Source of the DNA: Pricia antarctica
Lineage (GTDB): Bacteria; Bacteroidota; Bacteroidia; Flavobacteriales; Flavobacteriaceae
Length of the DNA stretch: 64,000 nucleotides
NCBI RefSeq assembly: GCF_900101815.1
Contig: NZ_FNAO01000003.1
Location: 124,001-188,000, forward strand
Direction of reading: 5' to 3'
Each line of letters opens with the position of its first letter. Position 1 is the first letter of the stretch. This document shows positions 8,577-17,690 of the stretch, piece by piece. The notes under the pieces were generated by a model that saw only the letters and a list, made by a program, of their open reading frames with translations, had not been told where the DNA came from and did no database searches. Position numbers and translations under genes: made by a program.

Positions 8577-10364
8577 CTAGGCCTCACAACTGGCGCAATC
8601 CTTCTTCTGCTTGAATTTCTGGGCGGCGTTCATACTGTGCTGGTAGTAGAGCGATTTTAGTCCTAATTTCCATGCGGTAACATGGATTTTATTGATATCC
8701 TTCACCGGCATGTCGGGGTGGACGATGATGTTGACCGACTGCCCTTGATCGATATGGTTCTGTCGGTTGGCGGCTTGATAGATAATATCCATTTGATCTA
8801 TTTCGGAATAGGTCTTGAAAACCTCCTTTTCAGTATCGGTCAAGAAATCCAAATGCTGTACGGAGCCGTCCCTATCGCGGATACTTCGCCAGACCTCGCG
8901 GGTACTCTTTCCTTTTTCCAACAATAGCTCCTCTAAAAACGGATTCTTGATGGTTGTCTTTACCTTAGCAATATCCTTTACATATACATTGGACCAAATA
9001 GGCTCGATACCTTGGGATACCTGTCCGAGAATAAACGCCGATGATGTAGTGGGAGCGATGGCGTTCAAGGTAGCATTACGTCTGCCATACCCCTGAAGCA
9101 CGGCCGGTTCCCCAAATTTTTCCGCCAATTCTTCGGATGCTTTATAGGACCTTTTTTTGATACCTTCAAAAATCTCGCTGTTCAGATTATAGGCCTCCTG
9201 GCTGTTGAACGGCAGTTTTCTGGACTGCAATAGCGAATGCCATCCCAAGACCCCTAGGCCCAAGGCCCGGTTATCTTTGGCAAAATTATAAGCACGTTCC
9301 ATAAATAGGAAGGTCTGGCGATCTTCGCGGCTTTCAGAATTGCGGTAGCTTTCCAGTTTTTCTATAAATTCGGTAATTACGGCATCCAAGAAATACACCA
9401 TCGTCTCTACGGCATCGGTATTTTTCCATTGGTCGTAGTGCAACAGATTTACGGATGATAGCACACAAACAAAAGACCAATCGTCATTGGAAGGTAACAT
9501 GATTTCCGTACACAGATTACTCGCGTAAACGGTGTGGTTCTTATCCTTATATACATCGGCCGCGCCATTGTTCGCATTGTCCTTAAAGAATATATACGGA
9601 TAGCCCATCTCTCCCCTACGCTGCAATACCTTGGCCCAAAGCGCCCGTTTGTCGCCGTCACCATCAATCATCTCCTGCATCCAGGCATCGGTTACGGTTA
9701 CCCCATGGGTGAGTTCTTGAATGGGATTTCCCTCGGTACCGATTTCCAGAAATTCCTTGATGTCTGGGTGTTCTATAGGAAGGTATGGCGAAAATCGCCC
9801 GCGACGTACGGACCCCTGACTGACCACATCGACCATCGATTCGAAGAGCTGCATGATATGCACGGATCCCGAAGCTTGTCCGTTGTTCTTTACCGCGGCT
9901 CCCCGTGGACGGATTTTACCGAAGTATCCGGAAGTACCGCCGCCCAATTTGGACATCATGCCCACCTCGGATTGTGTGTACAGGATGTTGCCCATATCAT
10001 CGGCAATATGCGACCCGAAGCAGCTAATGGGAAGTCCTCTTTCTTTCCCGAAATTCGACCATACGGGCGAGGCGAGGGAGAAAAATCCTTCGGACATGTA
10101 TCCATAGAACTTATCGGAGAAGCCGGGCATGTCCAAAAGCTGTTCTGCCCTATCGGCTATTTCACGGATACGTTGTTCCGGGGTCACTCCTTCGGTCAGG
10201 TATCCTGATGCCAGAAAGTTTCGGCTGTGTTCGGTCAGCCATTTAAAACCGTCTTGATTTTGCGGTTGGTGGCTTTTAAGCGCCTCTTTTCGAGCGTTCA
10301 CTAATTGGTCGCCTTGAGAAAGAGGTTTTGTCTGTGTGTCAAAAGTGGTTTTTGGATCGTTCAT
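8577..10364 (-). CDS. nrdA: Ribonucleoside-diphosphate reductase subunit alpha (short, no ATP-cone)
   Basis: 595 aa catalytic subunit that reduces NDPs to dNDPs. Visible elements are the first redox Cys (GLPISCFGSHIADD), the catalytic Cys in NLCTEIMLPSNDDW, the second redox Cys in FVCVLSSVNL, and the C-terminal CASCEA tail, whose CxxC shuttles reducing equivalents. It starts directly with catalytic-domain helices and is clearly shorter than the ~760-aa E. coli enzyme, because the N-terminal ATP-cone is absent; the ATP-cone is on NrdB instead. It begins immediately after the nrdB stop (start 10364, nrdB end 10365) and ends at a strong terminator. Very confident. Confidence 0.97.
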   Translation of the reverse strand: MNDPKTTFDTQTKPLSQGDQLVNARKEALKSHQPQNQDGFKWLTEHSRNFLASGYLTEGVTPEQRIREIADRAEQLLDMPGFSDKFYGYMSEGFFSLASPVWSNFGKERGLPISCFGSHIADDMGNILYTQSEVGMMSKLGGGTSGYFGKIRPRGAAVKNNGQASGSVHIMQLFESMVDVVSQGSVRRGRFSPYLPIEHPDIKEFLEIGTEGNPIQELTHGVTVTDAWMQEMIDGDGDKRALWAKVLQRRGEMGYPYIFFKDNANNGAADVYKDKNHTVYASNLCTEIMLPSNDDWSFVCVLSSVNLLHYDQWKNTDAVETMVYFLDAVITEFIEKLESYRNSESREDRQTFLFMERAYNFAKDNRALGLGVLGWHSLLQSRKLPFNSQEAYNLNSEIFEGIKKRSYKASEELAEKFGEPAVLQGYGRRNATLNAIAPTTSSAFILGQVSQGIEPIWSNVYVKDIAKVKTTIKNPFLEELLLEKGKSTREVWRSIRDRDGSVQHLDFLTDTEKEVFKTYSEIDQMDIIYQAANRQNHIDQGQSVNIIVHPDMPVKDINKIHVTAWKLGLKSLYYQHSMNAAQKFKQKKDCASCEA

Positions 10365-11639
10365 TTAAAAAAGGTCATCACTGGTTATACTTTGGGTTCT
10401 TTTGCTGTAATTGATGGAGCGTTTTACGAAAAAATCGCCGTGTTTGGTGCCGATAATCTCATCGTCGAACCATTCCGTCTGGTGTAATAGGGTAGCGTCT
10501 ATTTCAAAAATTGTATCAATGCCTATGCTAGTAAGCGAATTGTTGAACCGGTTCTTTATAAATTCATTGATTACGGCCTTGGGCAAGAAATCGAGCTCCC
10601 CTTTCTCAAAGATCCAATCTACAATCTCGCTTTCGGCCATGAAGGCGTCGGCGCACATTTGCCGGATCATTAATGCGTGTTCGTCATCGAACCAATCTGG
10701 ATTCTCGTTTTTGATAATTTTGATAATATCGATACCGAAATCGCCATGGATCTGTTCTTCCTTAGAAGTTGCCTCGACCACGTTCGATATTCCTTTCAAC
10801 ACATTTTTATGCTTGTTAAAGGCCATAATGATCAAGAATTGGGAAAACAGGGAAACATGCTCAATGAACAACGAGAACAACAATATGGACTCCGAATACT
10901 CCCTATTATCATCACTTTTTGCGCTTTTGAGGGCAGTCTCCAAGTACTGCACCCGCTTCATCATCACCGGTTTTTTCTTGAGGTTCTTGAATTCTTGGTT
11001 CAATCCTAAAATCTCGAGCAAGTGTGAATAGGCATCCGCATGACGCACTTCGCTTTCGGCAAAGGTGGCGCCTACCGAACCGATTTCAGGCTTGGGCATC
11101 TTGTGATAGATATCGCCCCAAAAACTCTTGACCGCCACTTCGATCTGGGAAATGGCGAGCATGGTGTTCTTTAAGGCATTACGCTCGGTTTCGGAGAGTG
11201 AGGTCTTGAAATCCTGTATATCGCTAGTAAAATTGAACTCGGAATGGATCCAATACGAATGCCGAATGGCAGGAACATACTCATAGAGTTCAGGGTACTC
11301 GTAGGGCTTCAGATTGATGCGCTTTTCGAATATATTGCTTTTTCGTTTTTTGGCCTGCTCGTTACGGTATAAAATGTACGCCTTGGCCACCTCGAAAAAC
11401 TCGGTTTCCATGAGTTTTTTCTCAACAAAATCCTGCACCTCCTCGACGGTAGGCACGTAGGTTTCGTCTAATTTCTTTCGTTCTAAGAGTCCGGCATATA
11501 CTTTATCCGAAACCTGTTCGGCATCGGCAAGGCCTCCCAGCTCAACGGCGGTCATGGCCTTTAGAATAGCGTTCGTAACTTTGTGTAAATGAAAGGGTTT
11601 GGTCGTAAAATCCCGTTTAATGACCTGGGTAATTTCCAT
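10365..11639 (-). CDS. nrdB: Ribonucleoside-diphosphate reductase subunit beta with N-terminal ATP-cone
   Basis: 424 aa radical-generating subunit. Residues ~4-95 are an ATP-cone (VIKRDFTTKPFHLHKVTNAI through FFEVAKAYILYR). The ferritin-like metal domain follows. Predicted ligands are E167, E197 and H200 (SEVRHADAY), E260, E295 and H298 (EEQIHGDF), with Tyr204 in the classical radical-Tyr position. Flavobacterial relatives (Flavobacterium johnsoniae, Leeuwenhoekiella blandensis) are class Id enzymes using a dimanganese cofactor, and the L. blandensis NrdB carries the same ATP-cone that drives dATP inhibition through beta oligomerisation. That this protein behaves the same way is inference. 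No nrdI is adjacent. The ATG at 11639 fits the start of the ATP-cone. Confidence 0.97.
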   Translation of the reverse strand: MEITQVIKRDFTTKPFHLHKVTNAILKAMTAVELGGLADAEQVSDKVYAGLLERKKLDETYVPTVEEVQDFVEKKLMETEFFEVAKAYILYRNEQAKKRKSNIFEKRINLKPYEYPELYEYVPAIRHSYWIHSEFNFTSDIQDFKTSLSETERNALKNTMLAISQIEVAVKSFWGDIYHKMPKPEIGSVGATFAESEVRHADAYSHLLEILGLNQEFKNLKKKPVMMKRVQYLETALKSAKSDDNREYSESILLFSLFIEHVSLFSQFLIIMAFNKHKNVLKGISNVVEATSKEEQIHGDFGIDIIKIIKNENPDWFDDEHALMIRQMCADAFMAESEIVDWIFEKGELDFLPKAVINEFIKNRFNNSLTSIGIDTIFEIDATLLHQTEWFDDEIIGTKHGDFFVKRSINYSKRTQSITSDDLF

Positions 11640-11723
11640 AGCAGATAGAATTAATTGTTTGTTTACTGGCAGTGTATAAAGGTCATGATTAATTCGCCCT
11701 ATTCGTTAGAAAGAAGTTTAAGT

Positions 11724-11744
11724 TTTTCCACAGGGTTATCAACA
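11724..11744. promoter_or_regulatory. Two DnaA-box-like nonamers upstream of nrdB
   Basis: TTTTCCACA (11724-11732) and TTATCAACA (11736-11744) are each one mismatch from the TTATCCACA DnaA box, in direct orientation with starts 12 bp apart, about 85-105 bp upstream of the nrdB start. DnaA control of nrdAB is known in E. coli; here it is inferred from sequence only. Confidence 0.4.
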
Positions 11745-11894
11745 ATGGATGAAATTTGTAGGCTGAACGGGGGTTTCGGATGGGTGATAAATTGAAAATA
11801 AAATATTTCGAATTTGGCTTGTATTTGTAGTAAAATTTATCTATAAAAAGTAGGAATTTATCGTTGAATATGAGCGTTTCCAAAAGATAAAATT

Positions 11895-11986
11895 AGGGGA
11901 TGTAGCTGAGTACGCAACCCCAGCCTTCTTGCCGAAAAAAAGGGTAAAGTAGCCTGGTTAACGGTACTACCTTCGGAGCGGGAAAC
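11895..11986. other. GC-rich block with RNA-like inverted repeats
   Basis: A GC-richer island in an AT-rich gap. GGGG (11897-11900) and CCCC (11918-11921) can pair around GTAGCTGAGTAC, and a second segment contains GCCTGGTTAACGGTACTACC. It lies between the mvaB stop and the nrdB upstream region. It could be the mvaB terminator region, an nrdB leader or a decayed tRNA; I cannot name a family. Confidence 0.3.
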
Positions 11987-11996
11987 CTTATGTAAA

Positions 11997-12863
11997 TCAA
12001 TGGAAAGCCGAAAATAGCTCCGTGGCCTTATTGTAGGCGGCTTCGAAAACCATCCAATTAACTCCTGAATCCGCTTTCGCGGCCGTGAAATAAGATAACA
12101 TTTTTTCGGTCGGCATATTGCCCGTCAGTTCGTCCTTGGCCATGGGGCAGCCTCCGAAACCCTGCACCGCGCCATCGAACCGGCGACATCCGGCTTTGTA
12201 GGCGGCATGCACTTTTTCGTGCCATTGGGTCGGGGTGGTATGCAGATGTGCCCCGAATTCGATGTTCGGGTATTTGGGAATCAAATGGGAAAAAAGATAA
12301 TCGATGTTTTCGGGGGTAGATGTGCCGACCGTATCGGAAAGCGAAAGAATTTTTACGCCCATATCGGCCAGCTTTTCAGTCCACTCCCCTACGATATCCA
12401 CATCCCACGGGTCACCGTAGGGATTGCCGAATCCCATGGAAATATAGGTCACTACTTTCTTTTTCGTAGCATCGGCAAGGTTTATGATTTCCTGAAGGAT
12501 GTCTACCGATTCCCCTATCGTTTTATGGGTATTCCGCATTTGAAAGTTCTCGGATATGGAAAAGGGATAGCCCAGATAATCGATTTCCGTATGTTCGGAT
12601 GCATCTTGTGCCCCGCGCACATTGGCGACGATAGCAAGAAGTTGACTATTGGTTTTTGACAGGTCCAATTGTGCCAGTACCTCAGCGGTATCGACCATTT
12701 GAGGAATCGCTTTGGGTGAAACAAAACTTCCAAAATCGATAGTATCGAACCCACAGCCCAATAGGGATTGAATGTATTTTACCTTTTCCCCTGTAGGAAT
12801 AAACGCCTTGATACCTTGCATGGCATCCCGGGGACATTCGATCAGTTTTACTTTTTCGGACAT
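11997..12863 (-). CDS. mvaB: Hydroxymethylglutaryl-CoA lyase
   Basis: 288 aa from the ATG at 12863 (MSEKVKLIECPRDAMQG), the usual N-terminus; the longer open frame adds 21 residues that overlap the preceding gene. Cleaves HMG-CoA to acetoacetate and acetyl-CoA, the last step of leucine catabolism. TIM-barrel enzyme with the catalytic Arg-Asp pair in ECPRDAMQG, the metal-binding GAHLHTTP and the catalytic Cys loop GGCPMAKDELTGNMPTE. It starts 31 bp after the LysE exporter gene on the same strand, so the two may be cotranscribed. Confidence 0.95.
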   Translation of the reverse strand: MSEKVKLIECPRDAMQGIKAFIPTGEKVKYIQSLLGCGFDTIDFGSFVSPKAIPQMVDTAEVLAQLDLSKTNSQLLAIVANVRGAQDASEHTEIDYLGYPFSISENFQMRNTHKTIGESVDILQEIINLADATKKKVVTYISMGFGNPYGDPWDVDIVGEWTEKLADMGVKILSLSDTVGTSTPENIDYLFSHLIPKYPNIEFGAHLHTTPTQWHEKVHAAYKAGCRRFDGAVQGFGGCPMAKDELTGNMPTEKMLSYFTAAKADSGVNWMVFEAAYNKATELFSAFH

Positions 12864-12894
12864 GGGCAATTGGATACTTGCATCAAATTTAGCA

Positions 12895-13527
12895 TTAATT
12901 ATCCGATAGCAGCAGATACAGAGCAATACAGATGAACACTACAATCTGTAACCATTTCAGCACGGGGCCCACGTTTTTGTTGTGGACAAGAAACTTCGAA
13001 ATCGTTCCCGAAAGAACCGCTATCCCGCTAAAAATAAAACCTGATACGGTCATGAACAAAAGTCCGAGAACATAAAACTGAAGTACCGTACTCAAAGTTT
13101 CGCTGAACAAAAATCCCGGAAAAAAAGCCAAAAAGAAGATGGTCACCTTGGGGTTGAGAACATTCATTATGAAGCCCCGTTTGAACAGTTGCCACAATCC
13201 CTTTTTAGCGACCTTATCCCCGGCAATGTCCAGAGTCGAATCGCTCCGATAGACTATAAACGCTAAATAGAGTAAATAAACCGCCCCGAGAATTTTGATG
13301 CCCAAGAACAAGGTATCACTTTCCCGAATAATCACGGAAACACCGAAAGCCAGCAAAGTGGTATGCACCAAACATCCGGATAGAAGTCCCGCTAGAGTCG
13401 CCAATCCATATTTTTTGCCGTTCGCCAAGCTTTGGGTCAGAACGTATATATTGTCCGGCCCTGGAGATAGGGCCAAGGCGGCGGTCGCAAGTGAAAAGGC
13501 GTAAAGGGTTTCGTAGTTCAAGTTCAA
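12895..13527 (-). CDS. LysE/RhtB-family amino acid exporter
   Basis: 210 aa integral membrane protein with about six hydrophobic segments. The N-terminal ALSPGPDNIYVLTQSL is the LysE-family signature, and VLNPKVTIFFLAFFPGF is the second conserved block before the C-terminal helices. Members export amino acids such as lysine, threonine or homoserine lactone; the substrate cannot be read from sequence. Located just upstream of mvaB, so a link with branched-chain amino acid metabolism is possible but speculative. Confidence 0.9.
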   Translation of the reverse strand: MNLNYETLYAFSLATAALALSPGPDNIYVLTQSLANGKKYGLATLAGLLSGCLVHTTLLAFGVSVIIRESDTLFLGIKILGAVYLLYLAFIVYRSDSTLDIAGDKVAKKGLWQLFKRGFIMNVLNPKVTIFFLAFFPGFLFSETLSTVLQFYVLGLLFMTVSGFIFSGIAVLSGTISKFLVHNKNVGPVLKWLQIVVFICIALYLLLSDN

Positions 13528-13718
13528 ACAGGTTCAAGGTTTATTACTGCCTGGCGATAGGTTCAATACTTCGATTTAGCTCAGTACAGGTGTTCAAGGT
13601 AATGCATTCGACACTCAACTTGGAACCCTACCTTGCCGGCAGACAGGCTTGAATTGTTTTATTTCTGCGGTCAAAGTAAGAGTACTTTTTCATATCTTGG
13701 CAAAAAATAGAACGAATT

Positions 13719-14144
13719 ATGAAAACTATCAACCAAGTCATCACCTTATTGCTTGTTTTTCTCTCCTTAACCTTGGTTTCCTTCAATCGGAAGGATTTAA
13801 GATCGAATAAAACAGAATTAACCATGCAACAAGACAGTCTTCTACGCCACGTAGTAATGTTCAAATTTAAGGAAGATACCTCAAAGGAGGATATCCGCAA
13901 GGTACAGGAAGCTTTTAGCGCATTACCTTCGAAGATTCCGCAAATCGTTTCGTATGAATGGGGTACCAACAATAGTCCCGAAGGACTTGACAAAGGTTTT
14001 ACACACATTTTTTTCCTGACCTTCAATAGTGAGGAAGACCGGGCCGTTTATTTGCCACATCCCGACCATAAAGCTTTTGGAGAGATTTTAGGACCGTCTT
14101 TGGATGATGTACTTGTGTTGGATTATTGGTCTAGTAAAGAGTAA
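13719..14144 (+). CDS. Dabb-family (stress-responsive A/B barrel) exported protein
   Basis: 141 aa. A hydrophobic N-terminus (LLLVFLSLTLVSF) acts as signal or anchor. From residue ~42 follows a Dabb domain: LLRHVVMFKFKEDTSKEDIRKV, then GTNNSPEGLDKGFTH, then YLPHPDHKAFGEIL. The fold is a ferredoxin-like dimeric alpha+beta barrel. Function of exported Dabb proteins is unknown. It stands alone, divergent from the LysE gene and convergent with pyrD. Confidence 0.85.
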   Translation: MKTINQVITLLLVFLSLTLVSFNRKDLRSNKTELTMQQDSLLRHVVMFKFKEDTSKEDIRKVQEAFSALPSKIPQIVSYEWGTNNSPEGLDKGFTHIFFLTFNSEEDRAVYLPHPDHKAFGEILGPSLDDVLVLDYWSSKE

Positions 14145-14227
14145 ACAGTTACCGTTGGAAAGATTATTTTTCTAAGGGTACGTTTAAAATAATGCAAAAT
14201 GAAAATCGGCAGTAAGGGTTTTGGCTA

Positions 14228-15268
14228 TTAATTAAATCGCTTCAATAACGCTTTGTTGATCCTTTTAACTAGACTCGGCCCTTCATATATAAAACCCGTA
14301 TATAACTGAATCAGAGCTGCGCCGGCATTCAATTTTTCAAGGACATCCTCGGGCGAATGAATACCTCCTACTCCGATAATCGGAAAAGCGTTGTTACTTT
14401 TTTCCGCCAAGAACCGAATGACCTCGGTGCTTCTTTTAGCCAGGGGTTTTCCGCTCAATCCTCCGGTTTCTTCGGTTTGAACCGCTTCCGACTTTAGATC
14501 TTTACGGGAAATAGTAGTATTGGTTGCGATGACGCCATCGATTCTTGTGGTTTCGACAATGCTTATGATATCAAGGAGTTGCTCATCTGTAAGGTCCGGA
14601 GCAATTTTTAGCAGAATCGGCTTTTGCTTTACGGATTGCCTTTCCGCATTCGTCGTGTTCCGCTCTTTTAATTGGCGCAGCAAGGCGTTCAAGGGTTCTT
14701 TGTCCTGCAGTTCACGTAGCCCTGGGGTGTTCGGAGAGCTGACATTGACGACAAAGTAGTCTACGTGGTCAAAAAGGGCATCGAAACAAATAAGATAATC
14801 TTTTACAGCTGCCGTATTTGGTGTGATTTTGTTCTTTCCAATATTGCCGCCAACTAAGACGCGATGCTTTTTTTTCAAACGTTCGACAGCATCGAAGACG
14901 CCCTGGTTGTTGAATCCCATCCTATTAATGATGGCCTGGTCCGGTTTTAGTCGAAACAATCTTTTCTTGGGATTTCCTTCTTGGGGTTTGGGGGTCAGCG
15001 TACCGATTTCGACGAAACCGAAACCGAAATCCGAAAGTTCGTTATAGAGTTTGGCATCTTTATCGAAGCCAGCGGCCAATCCCACCGGATTTTTGAATCG
15101 TAAACCAAAAACTTCCCGTTCCAAACGCGTATCTTCCAACGTATACATCCTCCTAAAAATACCTGAAAAACCGATATTGGAAAGAAAATGGACAAGGGAA
15201 AAAGTTAGGTGATGGGCACGCTCCGCATCGAACAGAAAGAGAATAGGACGAATAAAAGATTTGTACAT
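14228..15268 (-). CDS. pyrD: Dihydroorotate dehydrogenase (quinone), class 2
   Basis: 346 aa. Oxidises dihydroorotate to orotate with FMN and passes electrons to menaquinone at the membrane. The N-terminal ~40 aa ([21 protein letters not shown]) form the membrane-associating helices typical of class 2. Motifs include [33 protein letters not shown], the active-site Ser in [18 protein letters not shown] and IIGVGGI. Stands on the minus strand, separate from the other pyrimidine gene pyrF at 23458. Confidence 0.97.
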   Translation of the reverse strand: MYKSFIRPILFLFDAERAHHLTFSLVHFLSNIGFSGIFRRMYTLEDTRLEREVFGLRFKNPVGLAAGFDKDAKLYNELSDFGFGFVEIGTLTPKPQEGNPKKRLFRLKPDQAIINRMGFNNQGVFDAVERLKKKHRVLVGGNIGKNKITPNTAAVKDYLICFDALFDHVDYFVVNVSSPNTPGLRELQDKEPLNALLRQLKERNTTNAERQSVKQKPILLKIAPDLTDEQLLDIISIVETTRIDGVIATNTTISRKDLKSEAVQTEETGGLSGKPLAKRSTEVIRFLAEKSNNAFPIIGVGGIHSPEDVLEKLNAGAALIQLYTGFIYEGPSLVKRINKALLKRFN

Positions 15269-15370
15269 AGACGAACGTGTAGTTTTGTCAAAAGTACGAA
15301 CTTTAAAAAAAGTGTATAGCCTTAAGAGAATGTTTGGAAGTATATCAGCACAGAGATCCTCAAGAGCTCT

Positions 15371-15811
15371 TTATTTTGGGGCAATGGAATCATTATAAAC
15401 TTTTGGAACGACGGCAATCGGCCTTCGGATCGCGGCCCTGCAGAGTTGAAGATACCGTTCGTATTGCTTAGCGTTAAACTCCGACAAGAATTTTTTATCG
15501 CTTTCATAAGAAACCGTAACGATTTCTTGCTGTAAGACCTTATACTTATCCGCCATTTTAATCAGTTCGTCTTGTGTACTTTGCGGATGTTCGGCCAGTA
15601 GTTTTTCGATTCGTTCTTCCAAATGTCCAGTTTCCACAGCAAGGAGTCTCCGCAAGGTTTCCAATGTCGCCACCTGGGCTTCGTTCAATTGAAAAACGCT
15701 AATCATGGTTTCGGTATTCTTTCCACCGATGTCCAAAGTGCAGTTTTGGGCATTGATCGATACACTTATCAAAACCAAAGACGAACATAGTAATTTCAAG
15801 AAAATTCTCAT
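15371..15811 (-). CDS. Small secreted helical protein, unknown function
   Basis: 146 aa. Sec signal peptide (residues 1-21, ending SINAQ). The mature part is largely helical and charged, with LNEAQVATLETLRRLLAVETG and a KFLSEFNAKQYERYLQLC segment. Its spacing recalls Spy/LTXXQ-like periplasmic helical proteins, but I do not recognise a family. It lies 102 bp upstream of pyrD on the same strand. Confidence 0.7.
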   Translation of the reverse strand: MRIFLKLLCSSLVLISVSINAQNCTLDIGGKNTETMISVFQLNEAQVATLETLRRLLAVETGHLEERIEKLLAEHPQSTQDELIKMADKYKVLQQEIVTVSYESDKKFLSEFNAKQYERYLQLCRAAIRRPIAVVPKVYNDSIAPK

Positions 15812-16052
15812 GGGCTATTACTTTGATTATGGCGATACTATTGTAGTGATGTAAAGGGTTTTCTTTTGTCGGCTCCCTTCAGTTTCTCTACTAAATAAAC
15901 GCATTTTTTTCCGGATAGTATATAAACCTTTAAAAATCTAAACTTAACTTTACCCTGTCCCGAGTATGACCGTTGTAGGTTTCATATCAGTAATTATCGA
16001 CTGCTGCAACTGCCCTAGTCCAAATCACTGCTGAACAGCAAAACACCGAAAA

Positions 16053-17453
16053 ATGTCCGAAAAAGTAAACGGCAAACACATATTTTCCCTGCTCGAGGTA
16101 ACGAAAAGCATCCAAAAAACGATTACAAATCGCTACCAAACCGCCTTCTGGGTTAAGGCGGAGATGAACAAACTGAACCATTATCAAAGGTCGGGACACT
16201 GTTATCCCGAATTGGTGGAAAAGAAAGAGGGGAAAGTTATCGCCCAAATCAGCGCCATTCTATGGAAGAGCGACTATCAAAAGATAAATACCAACTTTCA
16301 ACGGGTACTGAAGGAGCCGCTTAAAGACGGTATCAAGATTTTGTTCTCCGCCACAATTAATTTCGACCCTAAATATGGATTGACATTACAGATCAACGAT
16401 ATCGACCCAAGCTTCACCTTGGGAGATCTTGAAAAGGAGAAACAAGATACCATCAATAAACTCCGGCTTGCCGGTATTTTCTCGAAGAACAAGCAGCTTG
16501 CGCTTCCGGTATTGCCGCAACGGATTGCTATCATTTCCGTAGAGACCAGTAAAGGGTATGCGGACTTTCTCAACGTATTCGAATCGGCCGGTAGGAGCTG
16601 GAACTATACCTTTTTCCAACTTCTTTTCCCATCACTTTTACAGGGAGACAATGCGGTGAGAACTATAATCGCGCAGTTGAGAAGAATCAAAAAAGTCATT
16701 CATCATTTTGACGTGGTGGCCATCGTTAGGGGCGGCGGTGGCGATATCGGATTATCCTGTTACAACAACTACGACCTCGCCAAGGAAATTGCGGAATTTC
16801 CCATTCCCGTAATAACGGGCATCGGGCATTCTACCAACGAAACGGTCGCAGAACTGATTGCCCATGAAAATGCCATTACCCCGACAAAACTGGCGGAGTT
16901 CTTGATCCAGAAGTTTCACGATTTCTCGGTACCCGTGCATAAGGCGGAAGAAAAAATCATTGACCGGAGTCGGAGCTTGATTCGCGATGCGCAAACCAAA
17001 TTCGCATCCGAAGTAAAGCTGTTGCGTTCGGTGACCCGGAATATTCTGGATAAAAACAAGAACGCGGTCAGGCAGCAAGCTCAATCCCTTTCGCAGCAAT
17101 CCCGATTTCGGCTCGGAAACGAAAAGAAGGTGTTGACCGCTGCGGGAGAAGACATCAGAAAAGGTACCTACCAATTCTGTACGGCCCAAAAGCATCATAC
17201 GTCATACCTCACGGCGGACCTGAAAAAGGCTATTCATCGGCAGCTCGCACAAAAGTCTTTGGGATTGAAGAATTTAGAAACGAACATTCACAATCTCAGT
17301 CCGCAAAACGTGCTTAAACGCGGATACAGTATCACCCAATTGGCCGGGAAAGCCATCCGTTCGACCGAGCAAGTAAACCCGGGCGATTTGCTTACCACAG
17401 TGTTGTATGAAGGAAGCGTTTCGAGCACGGTGCAATCAACAAAAAAAGCTTAA
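16053..17453 (+). CDS. xseA: Exodeoxyribonuclease VII large subunit
   Basis: 466 aa. Catalytic subunit of the ssDNA-specific exonuclease. It has an N-terminal OB fold (FWVKAEMNKLNHYQRSGHCYPELVEK), the catalytic core with IAIISVETSKGYADFLNV, VVAIVRGGGGDIGLSCYNNYDLAKEIA and ITGIGHSTNETVAELIAH, then a long coiled-coil region (~290-420) that binds the small subunit. The C-terminal LKRGYSITQLAGK is also typical. The xseB start lies 3 bp after its stop. Confidence 0.96.
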   Translation: MSEKVNGKHIFSLLEVTKSIQKTITNRYQTAFWVKAEMNKLNHYQRSGHCYPELVEKKEGKVIAQISAILWKSDYQKINTNFQRVLKEPLKDGIKILFSATINFDPKYGLTLQINDIDPSFTLGDLEKEKQDTINKLRLAGIFSKNKQLALPVLPQRIAIISVETSKGYADFLNVFESAGRSWNYTFFQLLFPSLLQGDNAVRTIIAQLRRIKKVIHHFDVVAIVRGGGGDIGLSCYNNYDLAKEIAEFPIPVITGIGHSTNETVAELIAHENAITPTKLAEFLIQKFHDFSVPVHKAEEKIIDRSRSLIRDAQTKFASEVKLLRSVTRNILDKNKNAVRQQAQSLSQQSRFRLGNEKKVLTAAGEDIRKGTYQFCTAQKHHTSYLTADLKKAIHRQLAQKSLGLKNLETNIHNLSPQNVLKRGYSITQLAGKAIRSTEQVNPGDLLTTVLYEGSVSSTVQSTKKA

Positions 17454-17456
17454 AAA

Positions 17457-17684
17457 ATGAACGAAAACGACACTCCGAAGTATACCGAAGCCTTTACCGA
17501 ATTACAAGAAATCGTCACCGAAATCGAGCAAGGTGAAATCTCGGTGGACGAACTTTCCAAAAAAGTGAAAAGGGCATCCCATTTAATAGCTATCTGCAAA
17601 AACAAGCTCGAGACGACCGAGGAAGACGTGAACCAGATTCTACGGGAGTTAGACGCCTCATCCGACAAAACTAATGGGGAATAA
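17457..17684 (+). CDS. xseB: Exodeoxyribonuclease VII small subunit
   Basis: 75 aa helical protein that binds the XseA coiled coil. The segment YTEAFTELQEIVTEIEQGEI followed by SVDELSKKVKRASHLIAICKNKL is the XseB signature. Coupled to xseA with a 3-bp spacer; it ends 6 bp from the convergent trkH stop. Confidence 0.95.
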   Translation: MNENDTPKYTEAFTELQEIVTEIEQGEISVDELSKKVKRASHLIAICKNKLETTEEDVNQILRELDASSDKTNGE

Positions 17685-17690
17685 AACCCA

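Larger units (their letters stand above)
11640..11996. other. Intergenic region upstream of nrdBA (357 bp)
   Basis: Holds the nrdBA upstream sequence, two DnaA-box-like nonamers (11724-11744) and, at its mvaB end, a GC-richer block with inverted-repeat character (11895-11986). The central ~150 bp are very AT-rich. A 64-codon minus-strand frame here is AT-driven and not convincing. I see no consensus TAnnTTTG promoter. Confidence 0.6.

Noticed and set aside
11689-11883. 64-codon minus-strand frame upstream of nrdB
   Set aside because: Composition is driven by AT-rich sequence (Phe/Lys/Asn/Tyr), no domain or signal, and it overlaps the likely nrdB promoter region.
11895-11986. tRNA or 4.5S RNA gene
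   Set aside because: Phrases such as GGGGATGTAGCTGAG look tRNA- or SRP-like, but no complete cloverleaf, T-arm or conserved SRP loop could be assembled.
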